Of a DNA stretch of 64,000 nucleotides, positions 59,551 through 64,000 are shown one piece after another; position 1 is the first letter of the stretch, and every line of letters begins with the position of its first letter. The position numbers and the translations under genes are program-made. Source of the DNA: Neolewinella xylanilytica (lineage in GTDB: Bacteria; Bacteroidota; Bacteroidia; Chitinophagales; Saprospiraceae); contig NZ_PTJC01000005.1 in the NCBI RefSeq assembly GCF_002934605.1, forward strand, positions 682,001-746,000, read 5' to 3'. The notes beneath the pieces were generated by a model, which was not told the origin of the DNA, did no database searches, and saw only the letters and a program-made list of their open reading frames with translations.

Positions 59551-62500
59551 CTAAAAATCCAGTCCTAAAGAAAGGTGCAATTTACCCGGCTGCCGGTTGC
59601 TGGTTTCTACCCCCCAACCGTAATCCGCCCGGATAAAGTAACCGAAAAGGGTAGTGCGCAAGCCGGCACCGTATCCATATACGATAGGCTCCCGGAAGCG
59701 GCGCACCCGCACCCGTACCGGACTGTAGCCATCGGCACTCTGATCGGGATACTCGGTGATGTTGACGGGATTGTCTTCGTCGAAGGGGTCCTTACCCGCC
59801 CAGGCGGTACCGATATCGAAGAAACCGACCAGCTGGAAGTCCCGCAGGAACGCGGATCGCAGGTTGTTGAACAGGTAGTTGAATACGGGTACCCGGAGTT
59901 CGGCGTTGGAAAGCAGGTACGTGCCGCCATTACGGATGTTGATATCGAAGCCACGCAGGGGGTTGGCAAGGTCCTGGAACACGAATTCGCCCGTTTGCGG
60001 GGTAGGGATGGCGTCGTTGAAGTTATTGACGACGCTGTTATCGGCACCTCCCAGGTAATACAGGATCTTCTGCTGCCCCAGGTTAGTGGCCCCGGCGAAC
60101 CGCAATGCCAGGATGCTGCGCTTCAGAATGCGTTGGTAGTGTCGGGCATCTATCCCGACCACTCCCAGCATACCCGGTTCGAACTGGGAATCCACCCCCT
60201 CGTCGAAGGAGATATTGAAGCTCTTGTAAACGTCACCGTAGAATTTATAGCGCGTGCCCATCCGCAGATTGGTGCCTAACAGGAGGGTATTGTCGAAAAC
60301 GTATTCGAGGCGCAGTCCGATTCGCTCCGTACTCAGGGGCTCGCTCCGGAGAGCCGCCAATTCGGTGGGCAACGTTTGGACGCGATCACGGCGCAGGGTT
60401 CCGATGGCGCGGACGCTGCGGAAGATATCGAGTGGATACCGCAGTCCGTACTGGGCCATCAGGGTATTCTCTTCCACCAGCCGGGGCTGGTTGAAAATGG
60501 AATTACTGTAAGCCCCCTCCTGGATGCGGCGGTTACGCCGGTAGAAAGTATACGTCCGATCGAGCCGGTGCTTCAGGTCGGAGCCGGTCAGGAAGTATTC
60601 CGTACCGTTAAAGCTGGTCGGGATACGCACGCCACCGGTAATGGAGTAATCCTCGAGTAGGTCCGTCAGGTTTCCCTTGAGCAAGATGCCGACCGGTTGT
60701 TGCGTATAGCCGTCGGGGTTTGCCACCAGCGCGTTCATCCCGTTGAAGAGCGGCTCGTTGTCGACCGTAGTTTTCACGTAGTTGACACGGAAGGTCGTGC
60801 GGTAAGCCGTTACCTGCCCCGGGCGAAAGCGATAGATCCGGTTCAACTGGGCCACCGGCCGTTCGCCCTGGAACACCGATCCGGCTCCCCGTCGGGGTTG
60901 GTCGCGGCCCACGATCGTCAATGGCGGACGCGTTCCCGTCGAATCCGGTCGTGCCGCCGGAACACCGTCGATATCCGTGGTGGCGGGGTCGGCGAGGATG
61001 TCTTCGGGTAGTTGTTCGACGGGCGGCGGTGCGACCGTATCCTCGAAGCGCGTCTGAAACAGCAGCCCCTCCTCATTGGTGGCCGTTTCCGGATTGATCT
61101 TGTTGGGGCGCATAATCCCGTCCCGCTGCTGTTGCACCTGGCTGGTAAACTCCGGCACGACTTGCCCGGCGGCCTGGTAACTCCGCCTGCGGTAGGCGGT
61201 AGGCGTCAGGTTGCGGATGGCCAGGGTGTCGAAGGTGAAGCGGCGCACGTAGGTGGTCCCCCCGTCGATAAAGCTTTCTACCCCGACGTTCACTTTCCGG
61301 CTGCCGTCCAGGCGCAGCACGTTGGTGCCGTAATCCGTAGTGGCTTCCGTAACGGCCCGTTCCATGTAGATCGGCCGAATCACGATGGAGTCCACCTTCA
61401 TGGTGTCGAGTGCCTCAAGCGTGGAATCTCCGTGCATCACGATCTCCGTTCCGTCCGGTAAGTAAATCGTCTGCTCGTAGTGGTCCAGGTAGGTTTCCAG
61501 GTGCGCCTGGTAGCGGTTGTAAATGCCGTTGGCGTCGCTCAAATAGGCGAAGTGCTCGTCATCGATGGGGGCCGGTTCCCGCTCGTCAGCCAGCGGGGTA
61601 TCCGTAATGCGGACCAAGGTTCCCGGCGTATTCTCCAAGTCGTAATAGAACAGGTCGAAATGCCCGATGGGCAGGAGGGTATCGAGGCGGGTAGCCAGCA
61701 GGGAAGTGTCGGGGCGATTGCTGGAAAAGACGACACCGCGACGTCCGCGTACATTCACCGGGGTGGCGTCGAGGTCGTCCCAATGGTCGTTGGTCAGATT
61801 AACGGCCTGTCGGGAAGCGGGGTAATACGTATACACGTCGCTGAATCCGTTGGCAATCGCGCTGATGAGAAAGCTACCCGGGTCGGCGTACTTCATGCTC
61901 AGCACCCGATCCAGTCGGATCCCGAGAATGTCGGTGGTCGACTTACCGGTGTTGAGATCGTGCAGCAGCAACTTCGGCTGATCCCGGAACTCGTACAGGA
62001 TCGCCACTTCCTGGTTGGTGGGGGAGAAATCGACGAGGGGATAGGCGTAATCCGTGGCCTGCAGGAGGTTGCGTTGTCCGCCCTTTAACAGCAATTTGCG
62101 CTCGCCGGTATTGACATCCTGTAGGTAGACCTTGTACTTCCCGATCTCGTTCAGGACGTAGGCGATACGCTGGCCGTCCGGACTCACCTTCAACTGGGTG
62201 ATCGGTAGCTGCCGTTTGTTTTTGATCTCCAGCAATCCGTCGGTGGGCAGGTTGCGGCCCCGGGCGTCTTCGTTGTACCGGTTGGTGTAGAATTCCTGCC
62301 AGTTGTAGAGGACGGTTTCGTAATTACTGCCCAAGACGTATAGGAATCCGTTCTCTACGGAGCGGTTAATCCGCGTCAGGTACAGCAGGTTGGAAACCGT
62401 CGGCCGACCGAGATTTTCGGCGATATAGTACCACATGGAGTGGCCGGCCAGTCGTGGGTAATCGGCGGCGAGGTCCTGAAAATCTTCGTATTCTCCGGTA

Positions 62501-63123
62501 GCCAGTAGATCCCGGAGCTGATCGTCGAGTTCGGAGCTCCATTCCTGGCCGAGGTAGCTGACCAGTCCGGGCTTGAACCAGGTAGGCAGATTCAGCAATA
62601 CGGCATTTTGCACCACTTCCTGGACGGTCGATCCGTAAAGCAGTTGCTCGATGTACACGCTGGCCATGGCTTCCCGTACCTGCCGCCGCAGATCGGTGTG
62701 ATCGCCGTTGAAGTAAACGAAGGCCTTGTTACCCAGGAATTTCGCCTGGGTGCCGGTCAGGTAGCTGGTATTGGTATTCAGCGACTGGTTGCCCACCAGT
62801 TCGAATACCTCCTCGTTGCCGATGTTGCTCTGCTTAACGTCGGTGATGTCCTGGTAGGTGATCAGTTGCACCTTCTCGTTCAACCGGCTCTCCAGCATCT
62901 TCTGGATGTAAGCAAAATCGTACTCCGCAAACTGGACGACCGCCTGGCCGATACCCTGGTTGTTGCCGTACCAGTACGTGATGAAGTTATCGGATTCGTA
63001 CTTCTCCCAATCCTCGAAATCGTCGTGGTACTGCACCCGGTTCTTGCCGAACTCCACGCGGGAAGTCTGGGCCGGAAGCGCCGAAAATGCGCAGCAGACA
63101 AGAAAAAAGAGTAGAATACGCAT
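59551..63123 (-). CDS. Giant exported protein: peptidase-like N-terminus, TolB-like propeller, Omp85-like barrel
   Basis: This 1190-residue protein has a signal peptide (MRILLFFLVCCAFSALPAQ). An N-terminal region (about 30-280) resembles the peptidase-MA fold but lacks an HExxH site (REAMASVYIEQLL at the corresponding place). A TolB-like beta-propeller follows (about 300-560; SPDGQRIAYVLN, FSPTNQEVAILYE), then a linker with Pro-rich segments, and a C-terminal bacterial surface antigen barrel (about 850-1190, ending LHLSLGLDF). This layout occurs across Bacteroidota; its function is not known to me. ATG 63123 is chosen for the signal peptide. Confidence 0.8.
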   Translation of the reverse strand: MRILLFFLVCCAFSALPAQTSRVEFGKNRVQYHDDFEDWEKYESDNFITYWYGNNQGIGQAVVQFAEYDFAYIQKMLESRLNEKVQLITYQDITDVKQSNIGNEEVFELVGNQSLNTNTSYLTGTQAKFLGNKAFVYFNGDHTDLRRQVREAMASVYIEQLLYGSTVQEVVQNAVLLNLPTWFKPGLVSYLGQEWSSELDDQLRDLLATGEYEDFQDLAADYPRLAGHSMWYYIAENLGRPTVSNLLYLTRINRSVENGFLYVLGSNYETVLYNWQEFYTNRYNEDARGRNLPTDGLLEIKNKRQLPITQLKVSPDGQRIAYVLNEIGKYKVYLQDVNTGERKLLLKGGQRNLLQATDYAYPLVDFSPTNQEVAILYEFRDQPKLLLHDLNTGKSTTDILGIRLDRVLSMKYADPGSFLISAIANGFSDVYTYYPASRQAVNLTNDHWDDLDATPVNVRGRRGVVFSSNRPDTSLLATRLDTLLPIGHFDLFYYDLENTPGTLVRITDTPLADEREPAPIDDEHFAYLSDANGIYNRYQAHLETYLDHYEQTIYLPDGTEIVMHGDSTLEALDTMKVDSIVIRPIYMERAVTEATTDYGTNVLRLDGSRKVNVGVESFIDGGTTYVRRFTFDTLAIRNLTPTAYRRRSYQAAGQVVPEFTSQVQQQRDGIMRPNKINPETATNEEGLLFQTRFEDTVAPPPVEQLPEDILADPATTDIDGVPAARPDSTGTRPPLTIVGRDQPRRGAGSVFQGERPVAQLNRIYRFRPGQVTAYRTTFRVNYVKTTVDNEPLFNGMNALVANPDGYTQQPVGILLKGNLTDLLEDYSITGGVRIPTSFNGTEYFLTGSDLKHRLDRTYTFYRRNRRIQEGAYSNSIFNQPRLVEENTLMAQYGLRYPLDIFRSVRAIGTLRRDRVQTLPTELAALRSEPLSTERIGLRLEYVFDNTLLLGTNLRMGTRYKFYGDVYKSFNISFDEGVDSQFEPGMLGVVGIDARHYQRILKRSILALRFAGATNLGQQKILYYLGGADNSVVNNFNDAIPTPQTGEFVFQDLANPLRGFDINIRNGGTYLLSNAELRVPVFNYLFNNLRSAFLRDFQLVGFFDIGTAWAGKDPFDEDNPVNITEYPDQSADGYSPVRVRVRRFREPIVYGYGAGLRTTLFGYFIRADYGWGVETSNRQPGKLHLSLGLDF

Positions 63124-64000
63124 GGAAGACCGTTTACATCGTTTGCCTGGCGCGATCCCCACATATGGGAAGGCCGTCAAGCAAGATAACGGAAAAGCCG
63201 GCGATAGGTTAGCGTTTAACTTCGGTTTGGTCGGGGGGAGGGAGGAGTGAATGGTTGAAGGGCTGAGTTAGTGAATGGTGGAGGTGCTCGCCTTCGGCTC
63301 GTGGGGGGGAGGAGTGAATGGTTGAAGGGCTGAATTAGTGAATGGTGGAGGTGCTCGCCTTCGGCTCGAGGAGGGAGGAGTGAATGGTTGAAGGGCTGAG
63401 TTAGTGAATGGTGGAGGTGCTCGCCTTCGGCTCGTGGGGGGAGGAGTGAATGGTTGAAGGGCTGAATTAGTGAATGGTGGAGGTGCTCGCCTTCGGCTCG
63501 TGGGGGGGAGGAGTGAATGGTTGAAGGGCTGAATTAGTGAATGGTGGAGATGCTCGCCTTCGGCTCGTGGGGGGAGGAGTGAATGGTTGAATGGCTGAAT
63601 TAGTGAATGGTGGAGGTGCTCGCCTTCGGCTCGTGGGGGGAGGAGTGAATGGTTGAAGGGCTGAATTAGTGGAGATGCTCGCCTTCGGCTCGTGGGGGGA
63701 GGAGTGAATGGTTGAAGGGCTGAATTAGTGAATGGTGGAGATGCTCGCCTTCGGCTCGTTTTTCTTAACACCGATTGACTTCGTCGCTGCCTTCGGCGGT
63801 TCGGGCACAGATTATACACAGATTGGCTGCGCCGCTACTTCGTGGTTTCCCGCAGCACTAATCCGTCGGCGGACGAGCAAAGCTCGGCAGACGACGGATC
63901 CCCGAGCGAAGCGAGCCGGACGACCGAAAATCCGTATCCATCCGTGCCGGCGCAGCCGGTCTATGTTGGTTATCCCACACGAGCGGAGCGAGCTACTCCT
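63124..64000. other. Repeat-rich intergenic DNA to the window edge
   Basis: After the promoter region of the giant gene come the tandem array, then 63760-64000 with several short GC palindromes (GAGCGAAGCGAGC, GAGCGGAGCGAGC, CGAGCAAAGCTCGGC) and a segment (63765-63870) related to DNA at 39929-40035. No gene was seen. Confidence 0.65.
63245..63760. repeat. Eight-copy tandem repeat of a 66-67 bp unit
   Basis: Units start at 63245, 63312, 63378, 63444, 63511, 63577, 63643 and 63702 with the word GAGTGAATGGTTGAA. Each holds GGGCTGARTTAGTGAATGGTGG and GCTCGCCTTCGGCTCG, then a G-run. The seventh copy lacks 7 bp. Units differ at few sites. An open frame of 183 codons on the minus strand reads through the array, but it is repetitive and begins in flanking DNA, so I treat it as chance. 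Confidence 0.95.

Noticed and set aside
63268-63819. Open frame of 183 codons on the minus strand with a Pro/Arg/Ser repeat protein
   Set aside because: It is a reading of the 66-bp tandem array. One unit lacks 7 bp, codon content is that of the repeat, and no start context or homology is seen.
63760-64000. Short GC palindromes resembling CRISPR repeats
   Set aside because: Repeats are of unequal length and sequence without regular spacers; no cas gene is present.

Overview
The window reads as chromosome of a GC-rich (about 60%) aerobic member of the Bacteroidota, most likely Saprospiria/Lewinellaceae. The evidence is a fused CcoN-CcoO oxidase, a SusC/SusD pair, type IX secretion C-terminal domains (PNPA/PNPT motifs), TamL, few Shine-Dalgarno sequences, and -7 elements of the TANNTTTG type. 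The taxonomic placement is inference; no rRNA or tRNA gene was seen. REGION 1 (1-18.6 kb) is the most interesting part and looks like one low-oxygen regulon with its own sensor. On the minus strand run hemN, ccoI, ccoS, ccoNO and the start of a probable ccoQ. On the plus strand are a DUF6544-like membrane protein with a phosphoketolase, then five universal stress proteins, two of them followed by unrecognised lipoproteins. At the end sit a histidine kinase with a FixL-type haem-PAS domain, a response regulator whose output is a Crp/Fnr (FixK-like) domain, and a two-helix membrane protein. Eight promoters in this region share one module of about 65 bp: two TGAY-N4-RTCA boxes with starts exactly 22 bp apart, 23 nt (24 nt at hemN), then an octamer resembling (G/C)ANCTTTG, then the gene start. 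I propose that the rhizobial FixL-FixJ-FixK cascade is collapsed here into two proteins acting directly on paired FixK-like boxes. REGION 2 (18.7-31.7 kb) is mostly housekeeping and envelope: a type IX cargo protein, aroA with a C15 tract, a YgjP-type metallopeptidase, an OmpA lipoprotein, a PolB-like exonuclease, a secreted M36 protease, TamL, a SpoU methyltransferase, a DUF2306 protein and a fossil of an alpha/beta hydrolase. REGION 3 (31.7-45.6 kb) has a polysaccharide-initiating sugar transferase with a lipoprotein and a Gfo/Idh oxidoreductase, a lytic transglycosylase, smpB, a DPP-IV-type peptidase, a CocE-type hydrolase, an HpcH/HpaI aldolase, and a ligase-associated exonuclease and ATP-dependent ligase separated by a foldback repeat. 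REGION 4 (45.8-64 kb) has SusC/SusD followed by a GH3 glycosidase fossil, nadB, the pentose phosphate genes zwf, rpiB and gnd, a YceI lipoprotein behind an 18-bp palindrome, tsaE, alanine dehydrogenase, a giant TolB-like/Omp85-like protein, and an eight-copy 66-bp tandem repeat whose core recurs near 52.9 kb.
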